64,000 nucleotides of DNA from Chamaecyparis obtusa (taxonomy: Eukaryota > Streptophyta > Pinopsida > Cupressales > Cupressaceae). The notes below the pieces were generated by a model. It was not told where the DNA came from. It saw only the letters and a program-made list of their open reading frames with translations, and made no database searches. Where the stretch lies: NCBI GenBank assembly GCA_027943335.1, contig BSBK01004083.1, forward strand, positions 303,501 to 367,500, read 5' to 3'. A program made the position numbers and the translations under genes. This document shows positions 1-13,900 of this stretch, piece by piece (the first letter of the stretch is position 1; every line of letters begins with the position of its first letter).

Positions 1-449
1 TCCAAAGAATTCTTAGAGGTGGAAGACTTGCACTGAGAGGATCCCCTAGGAATGACTAAATGCTCCCCAGCAATCACCAAAGGAATAGTAACACCATGAG
101 AGCCGACATCCCCTGCCGCTGTCGAGGAACCTAAAACCCTAACATGACCAAAAGGAGGGAGGAGTGAGGCCACAACAAACACAGCATAAGCGGGAGGCAA
201 AGAAGAATCCTATGCACTCCCATTAGAACCCAAAGTAGTAGAGGAAATAGGATGAACAACAACATGAGACCCAGTTCCATTCATAGCTAACACATCTCCA
301 AGAGGCCCAGAGCAAGGTGCTAGGAACACAACACCCAATCCATCATAGAACTAGCTGTTGGAGAGTAGAGGTTATCATTGACCAACAAAAGCAGCAATGA
401 TGGTAGTAGGAGCCCTAGTCGTAGTAGTAAGAGACGTGGCGGGAGCCAT
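1..449 (-). pseudogene. Unidentified coding remnant, runs off the left edge
   Basis: Reading the minus strand from an ATG at 447-449, one frame continues to the window edge with only about four stops. The predicted product is rich in Ala, Thr, Ser, Gly and Pro and starts MAPATS. Its base composition is clearly more GC-rich than the AT-rich DNA at 450-4,000, which is why I regard it as a coding remnant. I recognise no domain. It could be the N-terminus of a LINE ORF1 or a host gene fragment. The stops make a working gene unlikely. Confidence 0.3.
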
Positions 450-465
450 CCCAACTCAATGAATG

Positions 466-590
466 TTAATAAATGATATGTGTTAATGAATTTTGATGAA
501 TGTTACATGTTAATGAGTGTTAATGAATGTTACAGGTTAATGAATTTTAATGAATGTTATGTGATAATGAATGAATGTTATATTTCATTA
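466..590. repeat. AT-rich short tandem repeat (TGTTAATGAAT-like)
   Basis: About ten imperfect copies of a unit close to TGTTAATGAAT/TTTTAATGAAT follow each other just upstream of the coding remnant at 1-449. It is a simple minisatellite with no coding content. Confidence 0.7.
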
Positions 591-3500
591 ATGGATTAAA
601 GAATATTGTTAAATATTAATAGGGAATTTAGTGTGATATTAGGAGGGGGAAGGGGCCAAATGAGCTTCCACCTTTGTGTGGTTGGTCCTTTTAAGTAGAG
701 AATATTAAAGTATTCTTGAAACAAAGAGAAGCTCAATAAGGTAACACTTTTCAACATTTCATTATGCTCCACTGTTAATCTTATCGATGCTAAGCATCTT
801 GTTTCTGGATTATAGATTTAGTATTGTAGGTTATGAACATGCTTCTACAAGACAGTTCCCCCATTACAAGTGAATGCATGCCTCAATGGTTTTGTGAGTT
901 TATTTTATTCTAGAATAGACACACTACCTTTGTTCATTTATTAACATTTGCTCATTTTGTGGATTCATTATTTTTGGGGGGAGTCTATGAGATAGTTAAA
1001 TCTATAGAAAACATTATACGCCATTTATGAACATAATTTAATTTTATTGATTAGATCATAAAGTACATTGATCACTTGGATAGAATCTTCTCATTTATTT
1101 TTGTACTTAAGTAATATTGTTAAGTTTCTCTTTAGCCCAAAGAGTACACATTTGTTTCCATTAACTGTAGCTTTATTCAATATATAAAGAAGGCATACAA
1201 TAATTAGTACTAATAGGCTGGACAATAGAGCTACATATATTTAAAGTGGCCTCTTGTGATGATTATATGGTGACTATCAGGATTTAGGTCATTCATTTGA
1301 CATTTTATGTTGCAGAGACATTAAATATTATCAATAGGATCCTATAGATCCATTCGAACTTTCAACATAAGGTTGTATATCAAAGGAAGACTTGAACCAA
1401 TAATAGGTTTCTCAAATATTTCAACACATTTTCCTCATTAAACAATACTCATTCAATGCATTCAAGGTATTAGTCCATCCCATATATTCACATAACCTTT
1501 AAGGACTCAAAGATAAGTAGGTCTTGTGTGTTCAATCCTTCCATCAGCCCTGTAACAGAAAGTACTAACACCCAAAACTTTTATGATCACATAAACTATC
1601 ATAAATATTTAGGCCTACTCAAAGGCTCCTTCAAAACTCCAAGTAACTCCTAAATTGAACCAATATATGGACCTTTAAACTATTCACACTCAAACTATTG
1701 ACCACAGTCAACTACTAACCACTTTGCATTCATTAATTGTCTTCGTGAGACTCTGTGTTCCCTTGTTGTGCATGGGTCTCATGTACATGATTATGGTCTT
1801 TGTAGAGGGACTGAGGATTATTATTAGTGCCTCCCATATTAGCTTTGATTTTTCATGGAAAACCATGGAATATTATGTATTAGCTAGGTGTGACAATATC
1901 TTATTGGTATGAATTGATTAAGTTAATTCTGAGCTATTGTATAGTTTTCCAATCTACTTCTATTCAATTATTAATAAAGCTCATAATTTTGCACTTATGA
2001 GTTTATATGTTATTGTCTATTGGAGGTTTTTCTATTAATACTGCATATGAATTTGTATATTTAGCTGCCTATTAAAAATATTTGTACTCTTAAAATTCAT
2101 AAACAAGTTTTTTTTTTTGAGGAAAGTGGTAGTTCCAAGTTAGGGACATTACCTCCATTACTTGAGTTCTTGGACCAAGGCATAGAAAATATTTAGGTAT
2201 ATTTCTCTATAGTGTAGTGTTTTAGATTGTACGTAAAATTTTGTATATTGGTAATTTTGAATTATTGTTATTAAAAACATTACATTGTAAAGTTGAGAGT
2301 AACAAATTTTATGAACATGAGGTTTTCACAGTCTAGACCAATGAGTGAGAAGAGCTTACAGAAAAATAGTTGGTGTTTAGTTCACATTATTTTTATGGAT
2401 CACACTCAATGATCCATCATCAGATTAAGGATGTAAACACCACACCTACTGATGATCCTAAACATTGATGTAAACTGAACACACTTTTTTCTAGAAGTAT
2501 TTGTCCCATTAAGTAATTTGTTCATTTAATATTCATTGATGAACTTAGGACAACTACAAAACAATGAATATGAATAATGAAGTCGGTCATGGTTATATAT
2601 TTTTTTTCAATCATGTAATGGAAAGACATATGGGTTGTGGGATCAAATGTGACATGTATGCATGTAAGGGAGATTATCAAGAAATTTTAGATGTCTACTT
2701 ATAGATTCTAAAGTATGCACCTAAATAAGGCTATTATAAAGGTTTATTGCTTGCTCTAGTTATTGATGTAAATTGAACATAATTTCCAATTGCTACTACA
2801 ATATATATTTTCTAGTTTTCTTTTAACATTCCAATGATTGATGTATTAAATAATTCAGGTATTTTCTTTCAATGCTTCCTTTATAAGCTCAACATTTTCA
2901 TTAAAATAAGAAGGTAAATAGTGCATAACAGTTTGAAGAACTTGCTAGGAATTTTATTTACTTATTGAAAACAAGAAGCTAAATGGTGTATAACACTTTG
3001 AAAAATTTTCCAATACAAGGATGTGCCCAAAGACCAAAGGTACATATAGTGACTTGGAGAAATGAGACCTTGCAGCAAATGAACTTCCAATAAATGGATT
3101 TGAGCATTTAAAGGCCAAATATTATCTGCTTGCACATGATTCTTTCTCAGGTAATTAATCAAAAACTAGATATTATTGTGAGCATTTGTATGAGTTTCAT
3201 CTTTTATAACTGGATGGTTTGTACACTTTGTTCTTACTTTCAGGGAGCAATGGTGCAGGAGGGTAGTGGGATCCTAGAGAGGAACCACTTTACTATATAA
3301 TTTATCCTAAAGGTGTAATGATTGCAAAGCCTAGGTAGTATGAGCCACTTCTTGAAAGTGTGATCATCCTTTTTAAACACTATCACCATATTTCATTAAA
3401 ACTACATGACATTGGTTCTTTGATTTATGATATTCCTGAAGATTCAGAGTGTATGCTAACGTGAATGTATAAATTGATTCCATTGTCTTGGGTCAAATTC

Positions 3501-4249
3501 ATTTTCTACTTTCATTAGAATATCATTTTTTGTAATTCTTACTATGTTTTGTCTCTTTGTTACTTCTTTGTAATCTTATGTGGCTTGAAAGGAAATTTAC
3601 AATGTGCTCAATTTACTTGCATAGATAATCCACAATATTTTATTGTTTGTTCATTTTGTAGGAAAAGAGATGTATGTACTCTACACTTATTTGTACTTTT
3701 CTTCTTGAAGTAATGACTTTAAATTTTAAATAATCTATTATGAAGGTTTCAATATGAGACATAATATCTCCACATGCTCATATGAATGTATCCACATAAC
3801 TAATTTTATTTGCACATTTTGTTTCCACCATAAGGATGTGAACAAGCATACTTCAATTATAATTTCAAATGTTAATTGACATTTTTTTAAAAGCCAAAGT
3901 GGACTAGCCACCAGAATTATATTTATAAACTAATTCAAAAGACTCCTCCGTGGAAGAATCAAGAAGAAACCCTGAAGTCATTATCATATACATGCAATAA
4001 ATTTACTATGTTTGGTTACAAATGATTTTCCATAGGAAAACCCCTACATCCCTGAAAGCTATTCAGTCGAGTTCCCCAATCCGACAGGTAAAGGAAAATG
4101 ACATTCAAATTCATGACCCAAACCTATCACTGAGCAATATTTACAAGAGTAGTATAGATGCCAAAGTCATAATTTTCAATACAATATAGATTTGGCATCA
4201 ATAACAACCAAAAAACTTACAAAAAAGAGAGTACTACCCATAGTACCCG
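591..4249. other. AT-rich stretch without recognisable genes
   Basis: I read both strands and found only short chance ORFs, homopolymer runs and no protein motif, LTR end or terminal inverted repeat that I could support. It may be old, unrecognisable transposon DNA. Confidence 0.5.
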
Positions 4250-5150
4250 ATCTCTAGTTATCTATGTCAGCTGATACCTAGCCAGGAACAGGGTGATCTA
4301 TTGGAAGGCATGGGGATCAAGCTAGAGATGGCAGTGACATCCCAAGGATCGAGTCAGTCTCCATCGAGTGCACATCACTACCTTCCTATTGAGAAACTGA
4401 ATGCTATTCAAGTTTTGAGGTCCTATCATGCAAAGCTGATGAGTAAAAAGCATCTTGATCTTCTTTGGAACCCTGAAGCAAACCAAATTGCTCCCCCACA
4501 ACCAAGCCTGTAGGATGTACATTAAGGTATGGAACACCTACAGGATTTCTAACTGCATGACCACTAATAGACTAATGAAGTTGAAGTTGGTTGCAGGATC
4601 GATGAGGAGGTGAATTTGGAAACTTGAAAATGTCTAGTAGAGCATTTAAGCAAGATTTAACTCAGTCCACCATATGAAATCCCAATCTACGGCCTGAAAT
4701 GCGAAGGGCATTTTTAGAAAACCTAGCATCTTGCACTCCTAGTGAGTGTTTGACACTCTCATAAGTTAGCAAGCAGTCATGATTGGTAAGAAAATCATGG
4801 TGAGAAAATAAGCCCCCAACCAGAGCCAAGCCCTCCCAAAGATCATACTGTTGCATAGCCCACATTAGCATGTTATCTTGCAAGAATTTGGGGTTAACCA
4901 CCTTATCGGCCAAGGATGACACCAGACACATTGATTGGGTAAGGTCCATAGCGTTGGACAGAAAAATAGCCACAACCTACGAAGGGAAAATGAAATGTCG
5001 TGAATGTGGAGCTAATATTTCCTCACCAATGATAGTCTGAATTGTAGCCCTAATCACTTGTGAGTGGCATATAAACATATAAGAAAATGTGGCCTCATCA
5101 ATATGCTCTGGAAAAACTTCCTCCAAGTGAACACTTCACAACCTGATTTT
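4250..5150 (-). pseudogene. Unidentified minus-strand coding remnant
   Basis: One minus-strand frame reads through most of 5,150-4,660 with a single stop, giving a protein-like sequence that includes the motifs EATFSYMFICHSQVI and WAMQQYDLWEG. Weaker open sequence continues to about 4,250. I do not recognise the family. It lies 3' of the LINE's RNase H on the same strand, but it does not resemble a LINE product, so it is more likely part of an older element or a captured gene fragment. Confidence 0.3.
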
Positions 5151-5705
5151 GAAGTTACGTGGCAAGATTTCATAATGGAGTCTTCGACATTGCTTGCATT
5201 TCAAGCTTTGAAGGGCTCTCGACTCCATAGCTGATAACAGTAAACTTACAAAGAGTGAATTGAAATTAGAAGGGGCTAGATATTTGTATAAGATATGTCA
5301 TAGTAGGTACACCCATAATAAATTCATGTTCACCAAAATATTTTCTTTGTGCTGCAATGATATCGATCACTATTTTGGAAATTGAGTTTCTTCAAAAATG
5401 ACCTTGAATGTACAGCTCTGTAACATCAAATTTATCACTCACATGCGTGACATGATCCTAGAGGGAAGGAAATAAGAAGTTGGTGGCACACAAGCTACAC
5501 ATATTAATGCTTTCATCATTATGAAGAGTATAAGTATGTTGCATACCACACAAGTCTAGTAATGTGACATGAGGAGCACAATCAATCTAACCTCCATTTG
5601 TGTGAGTAGCTGGCTAGTTGACATGAGTGCAAGCAAACCCACTTATGACCACACTATCCACACTGGAAACTATCTAGCAGTGAACTAGATGTTTGGTTTA
5701 ATGTT
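5151..5705. other. Sequence 3' of the LINE RNase H, no gene seen
   Basis: This should contain the LINE 3' UTR. No poly(A) (poly(T) on the plus strand) or target duplication could be found, so the LINE 3' end is unresolved and may be truncated. Confidence 0.4.
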
Positions 5706-6170
5706 TTAGTTACTCTGTCCCTTTACATCTTGTGAAATCAGCTTTTGGAGTTTAGGATCCAGCCTAATAGCTTCTTCTGGGGAGAGTGTTGTCATTTCAT
5801 GGCCATCACAACTAATATTAGCAAGATGATCTGCTACCACATTACCTTCACGGAGAGTATGAGATATGTATACTTCTTGAAACAAATCAAGGAGGATCCA
5901 AACTTGCTGCCAATTATGTATGTCCCTTTTAATGTAAGCATTAACTATTACCAATGAATCACCTTCTATTTGGACATGGTGGAATCCTCCTACTCTTGCC
6001 AGAGCCAGACTAGCAAGTAGACCATGAGCTTCAGCCATATTGTTTGTGCCACGGGGTAAAGGGAAATATTTTATTGCCAAAACGTAGCCCTAGTGGTCAC
6101 AAATGCACAAACCTGCCCCTGAATTCCATGGATTACCTCTTGAAGAGCCGTCAAAATTTATTTTTACAAT
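5706..6170 (-). pseudogene. LINE ORF2 C-terminus: RNase H domain
   Basis: The translation shows the plant RVT_3-type RNase H with its acidic residues visible in order: Asp in FDGSSRGNP (about 6,130-6,155), Glu in NNMAEAHGLL, Asp in IEGDSLVIV and the late Asp in NVVADHLAN. One stop falls between the first strand and the AIKYFPLPRG segment. The domain would degrade the RNA strand of the RNA-DNA hybrid made during target-primed reverse transcription. It is the last domain of ORF2, and the frame ends in TAA at 5,706-5,708. Confidence 0.88.
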
Positions 6171-6990
6171 TCCCTGAGCAGGAGGAATCCAATGCACTAG
6201 ATGTCAGCCTAGAGTATTTGAAGTGGATGTTTGATGACACCAGCCAATTGGGACATGAATGTGCTTCCATTCTCATGTTACAACACTGTCCCAACATGTC
6301 AAATGAAGATTGCATTTAAGCTTTGAATGGATAGAATTTACCACCTCAGAAGTTGACTTTTCCAGATTAGGGAGGACTACTTGGATTAGGGTGATTACTT
6401 TGTGAAAGATTCTTTTGTTGCGCTCCCACCAAATTTCCCAAACAACCAAGGCTAGAATACATATCCATAGGGTAGAGAAGAGGGAATTTGAGTATAATTA
6501 TGGCCATGACTGAAATAGATCCCATAATTTGTTTGGCAGAGGTGTAGAATACTGAAGTTTCCCTAGAACAAATGTCCAACATTATTGGGCAAAAGGACAA
6601 TTTAGAAAAAGATGATCCACACTTTCCTTTTCCTGATCACATAGTATGTAGTTGAAAGGCTATGCTATCTTTAATTTATGGAGTTGGTCACTACTTGGTG
6701 CCCTATTTTTTAAAGCTAACCATGAAAAGCATCCAACTTTGGGGGGTGTGAAGTGACTCCAATAGAAAGTAAAAGCTCGAGAGGGTGGTTTGATAATTTC
6801 CTGATGTTGTAAAATATTGTATCCATCTTTGATATTAAAATTACCTTCTTTGTTGGGCACCCATATCACCTTATCTTCCAAGTCTGACAAATAGACCACT
6901 TTTTCTGAAAGAATCGATTCTAAGCGCTTACATTCTAGGGGTGGAAGGGGAAAATCTATAGGGTCTTTCCATATCACCCTCCTTCAAAGT
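6171..6990 (-). pseudogene. LINE ORF2: zf-RVT domain and linker
   Basis: The minus strand at 6,977-6,660 encodes the typical zf-RVT segment of plant LINEs, with KDGYNIL followed by PPKVGCFSWLALKNRAPSSD. Further downstream, near 6,390-6,450, a frame-shifted piece reads VVWEIWWERNKRIF, the conserved tail that normally precedes the RNase H domain. The segment joins the RT to the RNase H. A frameshift and stops separate the pieces. Confidence 0.85.
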
Positions 6991-8850
6991 ATACATACTG
7001 CAGAAATAAAACTTATTAAGTGATTTCCCTAGGCATTTTTTGAAGCTGAAACAATATCATCAATTCCTTCAAGGGTGTTGAGTGGAGGAGCCCCATTCCA
7101 TGAGTCATGCTAGAATTTGACTTGAGATCCACTATTGACTTCCCAAGAGACATAATTGATGACTAGCTCCCTTGAGGCCATCATGAAGTTCCATATTGCT
7201 AACCCTTTTGGGGGATCAAAGGTAGTAAGGATTCTGGATGGATTAGCATTATCTAGATATTTATGTTGCATAATTTGACACCAAATATCATGGGGGTTAG
7301 TATACATTTTCCATACTAACTTTTTGCCAAATGCTTTATTCCATTTTTGCAGATCGTGAATCCCCGCTCCACCTAACTATTTTTCTTGTGCCATGTTTTC
7401 TATTGACACCAATGGGATTTTCTTATCCCCATTCATATTTCCTGTCCATAAGAATTCTCTCAAAAAAATTTGAATGGCTTGGATTACTAAAGAAGGTGCT
7501 TTGAGGACTGATAGATAGTAGTTTGGTATTGCTGAAAGCACTGATTTAATAAGGAGAATTCTGCCTGAAAGTGAAAGCCATCTTGCTTTCCAAGTAGTAA
7601 TTCTTAATTTAATTCTATCAATTATAGGTGTCTAATAACTTATTCTATTTGCTCCAACAAAAAAAGGAATTCCCAAATAGATAGACGGTAGGAAATCAAC
7701 TGTGAATCCCAAGATATTGACAATCTTGTTTGATATTATCTGATTAGTATTGAATAGATATATCTTTGATTTTTGTGGATTAACTTTTTGATTTGAGATT
7801 GAGGTATACAAATCCAAAGATTGTTTAATCTGTCTTGCTTCCAAAATCATGGAAGTTCCAAATAACAATGTGTCATCTGCAAATAAGGTGTGTGTTATTG
7901 AAATGCTAGTCTTACTAATCTGGGCACCTTTCCACCCACCTGAAGCATGTTGTTTTTAAATATGTCTACTGAAAGATTCTACCATCAGTATGAATAGGAC
8001 TGGAGATAGTGGATCTCCCTAGCGGACCCCTTGAGTAGAAGAAAAAAAACCCACTGGCACCCCATTAATCAAAACTGAAAAACAAGCACCCGAGATATAG
8101 GCCCTCACCCATTTGCACCAATTTTTTCCAAACCCAAATTTGTGCAAAACTTTAAACAAGAAATACCATCAAACTCTATCATAAGCCTTCATCATATCCA
8201 ACTTGATGACAAAGTGTGAAGACTTGTTGGTATTTATGGAATGAAGTGTTTCATGAGCCACCAATGCTCCTTCCATTGTTTGCCGACCTGGCACAAACCC
8301 TCCTTGCGGTTGAGATACAAGGCATGGAATCAAATATTTCATTCTTAGATATATGGCCTTGGTGATGATTTTGTAGATTGTGTTGCACAAGGAAATGGGC
8401 CTAAATTCAGCAAAGGTTTTAGGTGTTTAAACTTTGGGAATGATAGCTATATTAGTAGTGTTGAAATATTTTAGCATGGACTTGCTAAATCTAGATTCTT
8501 CAATAACATAAGAAGTTCCCAACCAACCAATTCTCAGTAAGCTTGAAAGAATAGAGCAGTAAATCCATCTGGCCCCGACGCCTTGTCTGGAGGAAGTGAG
8601 AAGACTACCTTTTTAAGTTCCTGGATTATAAATGGTGCCATTAACTTCAGATTGTCCGACTCTGAAACAATCATTGGGATGGCCTCAAGAAGCTCAGCCT
8701 CACATGGGTCTGATGGTTTAGGGAGAATTGGAGGGGCTAGCAAATTTTTTAAAAAATTTACTCCTTCCTCTTGAATGCTTTGAGGTTCTAAAAGAGTAAT
8801 ACCTGAATCTGCATTATTAATGGAGAAGATCTGATTAGCAGTTATTTTCT
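6991..8850 (-). pseudogene. LINE ORF2: reverse transcriptase domain
   Basis: In order on the minus strand I see the RT entry segment LPPDKASGPDGF (about 8,600), the palm strand KLDMMKAYDRV with the first catalytic Asp (about 8,180), GDPLSP (about 8,010, with a TAG immediately before it) and the FADDTLLF box (about 7,865-7,895). The catalytic Asp pair is intact. The region 7,600-7,000 holds the thumb/connection. The enzyme would copy the LINE RNA at nicked target DNA. Several frame breaks make this copy inactive. Confidence 0.9.
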
Positions 8851-9633
8851 ACTTAGTTGAAGCATGAAAGTACTTGGTATTTTTATCCCCCTCCTTCAAC
8901 CAAATTTCCCACAATTTTTGTCTCCAATAAACCTCATCTCTACTACATAGTTCTTCCCATTCATTTGATAGTTTTTTCTTCCTGATGAAAGAGTCATTAT
9001 CCATACCCTGCTTGGTGATTGTTTCCAAAACACTTTCTAGCTATTGTTTGTCAATCTCTTTTTCTTTGAAAATGTTTTTAAATACCTCTTCATTCCACTT
9101 CTTGATTTGAACTTTGATAAATTTCAATTTGGCTGCAAACTAATACATTTTGGTTCCATTAGTGAGGGGGCATTGGACCACCATTGTCTAATTGTGGGCA
9201 AGAAAGATGGATGTCGCAACCACATTCTCTCAAACTTGAAACATAGCTTATGCTAAGCTGACTAATGCACTGAATTGGAGCTGACTTGGATGTTGATAGG
9301 GAAGTGATCTGATCCTGGTTTTGGCATGATATCCGACTAAAAACTGAAATTTGTTAGCTTCCAGTTTTGAGAGATCAGGAAATGATCAAGTCTAACAACT
9401 ATCTAGGAAAAATTTATTCTTTTGTTGGTCCAGGTATAAGATCCATTTCTTTCCTCTATGTCCATGAAATTGTTATCTTCTACAAAGTTAGAGAAATCTT
9501 GGATGGATTTCAATGGCAGGATAATGCCTCCACACTTTTTTGAGAGTCATAGGATAGAATTAAAATCACCCCCTATTATTAAATGCTACTCATGGTGAGA
9601 TTGGATCATATGAGTCAGTTCCAACCATACTCT
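8851..9633 (-). pseudogene. LINE ORF2: C-terminal part of the AP-like endonuclease (EEP)
   Basis: The minus strand near 9,554-9,583 encodes IIGGDFNSI, the GGDFN motif of the endonuclease/exonuclease/phosphatase fold. This domain nicks the target DNA to prime reverse transcription. The remaining N-terminal part of the same domain lies 7.2 kb away at 16,826-17,176, on the far side of element A1. The break point carries the 5-bp duplication ACTCT. Confidence 0.88.
9629..9633. repeat. Target site duplication of A1 (left copy, ACTCT)
   Basis: ACTCT directly precedes the LTR end TGTTAGAAAT and is repeated at 16,826-16,830 directly after the other LTR end. It duplicates five bases of the LINE endonuclease. 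Confidence 0.93.
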
Positions 9634-10608
9634 TGTTAGAAATAAGAAATACTAAGAGGGGGGGTGAATCAGTATTTCACAAACTTTTACTTTTTCCCAC
9701 TTATGGATATAACAGATTACTTTAAAGCATAAGAAACTAAATAGCATACATAATAGTAAATGTAAAGAACTCATAACACATGATATGTTCTCAAGGAAAC
9801 CCTGGCCAAGGGAAAACCCCAGTGGGGATGGTACTCACAAAGATCCACTAATCAAAAGATATCCAGTTAAGGATGTTGGCCCTGTTAGGAGCCTGTTACA
9901 ATCATATAGTGTATCAGTCCTAGTTAAGGGACTATAGGCCTTGTTAGAAGCCTCAACCCTGTTAGGAGTTGTAGATACAAAACTTGATTACCAGATGAGC
10001 TCACTACCCAAACAAGTAATACAAATGTTTACTGATTACAATATGGTACTGCTTACAACTTCACATCAACAACTTTCGCTGCTATCACAAGTTACATATA
10101 TTACATGTTACATTTCAAGTATGTTCGGTACATCTTTATTTATACAAGATACAAACATAATATATTTCTCTTGTCAGCTTGCATATCTTTATCCAAGATT
10201 AAACATCTAGGATGTCATCTCTTTATAATATTAAGTTATTATTTTGACAAGTAAAATAATCCCTTAATTCATTTACTAATTTTGTCTTCAAACTACTCTG
10301 TCGGCTGTACTTTGTCATCGGTAAAACAATCATAACTTTGTCCATACTGTCTACTTTTTTGTGCACTGAGATGGGGTATCCTTAGACACCATAGAGCCTA
10401 TGTTCAATTGTGCAAACTTTGATCATGCTCCGGTGAATGTTGCCGAAACAAACTGTATCGGGTGCTCTGTCAAAATCACTATTTCATACTTAGACAATTT
10501 TAGTCTGCAATCTTCCATACTTACTTTCCAGCTTATGCGCTCTTCATAGAGAACATATGTTTCCATAATGAAAACATCTATGAACATACTTCATCCAAAT
10601 TGCCAACA
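9634..10608 (-). repeat. A1 3' LTR
   Basis: It is nearly identical to 15,848-16,825 with TG...CA ends. On the minus strand it starts right after the purine tract, so it is the 3' LTR. The segment near 9,790-9,850 resembles the LTR of A2, including ATCCCCAC, which ties the two elements together. Confidence 0.93.
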
Positions 10609-10620
10609 ATCTCCCCCTTT
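10609..10620 (-). other. A1 polypurine tract
   Basis: The minus strand reads AAAGGGGGAGAT immediately before the 3' LTR. This is the expected priming site for plus-strand DNA synthesis in Copia-type elements. Confidence 0.9.
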
Positions 10621-10912
10621 GTCATTGGTGGCAACATATGAGAAAATTGGCTAAGTGTACAAGTCAAAATCTCAAAATTTGTATCAAAATTGTGGCCATA
10701 GTATAAAATAAGTATACTATCCTTATATCTCCTCAAAATATACACATAATCTATAAAAATTCATAATACTCCATAGAACTCCCCCTATGAGTATCCTTCC
10801 TTATCATATAGACAATTTTCTAAGTATCTCTACCCCTTTGACAACAATGACAAAATAAAGGGTGGAAAGGGATATACAAAATTGTGTCAAAAAAAATTTT
10901 TACCTTACTGTC

Positions 10913-13900
10913 TTATTGCAAAGCCTGTAGACTTGCAACACAATCTACAAAATCTGTCTTCCAAGTCTCAAAATCTTTCTCCCATGCCTTCTTTATTGAT
11001 CTGTATGCTGCAATCTGACAAGCTTGGAGGGACTCAAAATTGAACTTCTGAAATGTTGTCTTAGCAATAAGACATTCATCTAGCTGCTCTTCTATTATAG
11101 TCAACTTGATTGAGATATGTTCTCTCAAGATGTTTATTCTGATAATTTTCTTGTTCTTTTCATCATTCAAAGTCCTTATCTCATCACATAATTTTCTGAT
11201 CTTATTCTCAACTGTATTGATCTTTATGTTTAGGCTGGCCAAAGAGTTTGTCTTTGCTACAATTTCATCTTGCTTCTCTTTTATCTTCTTCTCTTCCTCA
11301 ATTAAAATATTTTCAGATTTTGTACACTGAATGTACAGACACTTTCCAGTCTCAAGATGTTTCCTTAAGTCCTTAATGTGTCTGTCAAGGCTGTCAATGT
11401 CATTTTTCATATTCTGATTTATATTCTAAAACATCTCAGCTTCATAAGCTGTCTGAGCCTTAACCTTAGTAATATCAGTCAAATTAGTGAACTCAACATC
11501 AAAAGAATTAATTACCATCTTTTCTCTCTCAAGTGGATCTAAATCAAAGACTTTTGTAGATATCACACTTTGTAGCTTCTCAGTCAAGTCTTTCAGACTA
11601 CCTTCCAAATTCCTCAACTTTCTTATTCTTACCAATAATTTTGTTCAAAGAAGTGATCAACTCTAATTGATCATCATCATCAACTTCCTTGCTCAAATCT
11701 TCAATCAATGTTCCTATTCCTTTCTCCTTTCTAGTCTTAGGAGTAAGACTAATGTCTTCTTGTGGTTCAATAGGTGTATGGATCTCTATTTCCATTTGCA
11801 CTTCAGTTCGAGTAGTCTCTATTTCAATACTCTTTTCTTGCTCTCCCAAAACCAAATTGTCAACAATGTTATCCAAACTGTTGAGTACCGCATCATTTGA
11901 ATCTAAAGTAACTTTTGTTCCTTCAAAGTCCATAGATTTTGTGCTAATGTTTATAGAAAAAGAGGGAATATCTTCAACTTCAACTACCTCTATTGCTGCC
12001 TCTTCTTGTTTTGAACTCTGTTTCTTTGTTGGTTCTGCAACTGATTGATTTTGCTATCTTTTCCTACTACCAAGTTTGCTAGCACTTGCACAACTACCTG
12101 TTCAGTTTCAGTCTTCACTTGTTCATACTGACCTCCCATTATTTGTATAATTCTTCTTTGGGTTCTTAATAGGGTTTCAAGTGGCTTGAGGATCTATTTA
12201 AGGTGGTCATCATCTCTTATCTCACAAAATTGTCTAATCACATTCTCTCTCATTTTAGTATCTTCTTCTTGTTCTCTCTTCTTTCTTCTCACAAGTCTAT
12301 TGTACAAATCTTCTAGTATCTTTCCATGAATAGTATCAAATTTCTTGTTTGTCAAAATCATATGTGTAACCATTGCATTCTCAAGATTTAATCTGTCAAA
12401 GGATCCATATAAATCATAGTATTTATTCATTTTGGTAAAGTCTCCATGCTACATTATATCTTCATTAACTCTTTCTATCCTTGGTTTCCATGATTTCTTC
12501 TTTATTGTCACTTCATCATCTTTTATCTCTGCAACTCTTCTAGGTACTGGTGGAACAATTGTTTTTTGTCTTTTACTCGGTCCTAAAGCACTTTCCTTCA
12601 TTCTTCTGCTTGGTGCTGAAGAAAAGGGTCTCTCTGTCTGACTAGTTTCTTGCTCCTTCTCAGGTTCTTCAACCTTTACCTTAACTTGAATAGGTTATGC
12701 ACTTGATGCCAAAGGTGGGACTGATAGTATCTCACTTTTCCTTATTGCTTCTACAGTATTTCTTGCAATATCAAATTCCTACTCACTCATAGCTGATTCT
12801 TTTAGAATTTTCTTTATTGTAGACTCCACTCTCTTCTTTAATTATTTCTCTTCCTTAAGTGTCTTTGTTGAATCAAATTTTTCATCATATGTTCCAAATC
12901 TATTGCTATGAGCATCAACTTTACATTTCAACAATCTACTAACATATCCTTCTGTTTCAACTTCAGAGATTTCATAGCCAAGAGGGTCTATGAATTCATG
13001 TCAAGGTTCTACTACCTCAATGTAAGTGAAATCGGTATCAACCATAAAACATATATCATCTTTTTATTTCTCAACTAGGGATGGAGGAATTCTTGATCTA
13101 TTTACCACAATGTTCTAAAAAAATTTCAACACTAACTTTACACTGTCATTAACCTTCTCAATAAGATGTTTCATGTAAACTTTATTGATTCTTGCCATAG
13201 TATTCTCACCATCATTCTATTCAATAGTGTAAGGAAATCTTCTTAGCAAGTGGAAGAACATGTAAGTAACCAATGAGGAAATTCTAAAGTGAGTGTATTT
13301 AGCATTCTTTATCTTTTCCAAGTTCTCAAACAACTGTATTCTCAAAATTTCACACATATCCACAGGCTTCTTCTCCACACACATCAAATAAGCAACATGT
13401 TCCATACCTGTTGGCATATCATCTTCTCTAGAGCTTCCGCAGAACTTTGTTGTCAAAATCTTACACAAGTATTTTACATCATCTTGCTTAATCTTACTAA
13501 TGACTATACCTCTGCCATTGTATACTGAACCGGTGTTTTCAATCACAATCTTTCTCATGTTTTTCTCATTCAGTGGAATTGCACCAACTTTTGATAATCT
13601 AGTCACATCATGAATTAGGTCTGTAGTTATTTCTATAACTCTATCTTCTAACCAAAATTTACCATTATGTATCCTACTCAAAATGATCTTAGTACACTCC
13701 TCATCATCAAATTCATATTTCATAGAGTACTCAATGATTTCATTATTTTCTAGATGTTCATAACCTTGTTTCACTAAAATATCTGAGTTGTACAATTTCT
13801 TATATTCACCATTAAAATCACTCTCCCTTAGGGTTTCATACTTGCATCCAAGATAACTCTTAACATTCTCTAAATGAAGAACTCCATCTGGTACGGATGA

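Noticed and set aside
1724..1912. Short plus-strand ORF with hydrophobic residues
   Set aside because: It lies in AT-rich DNA with no domain, codon bias or conserved neighbour, so it is most likely a chance ORF.
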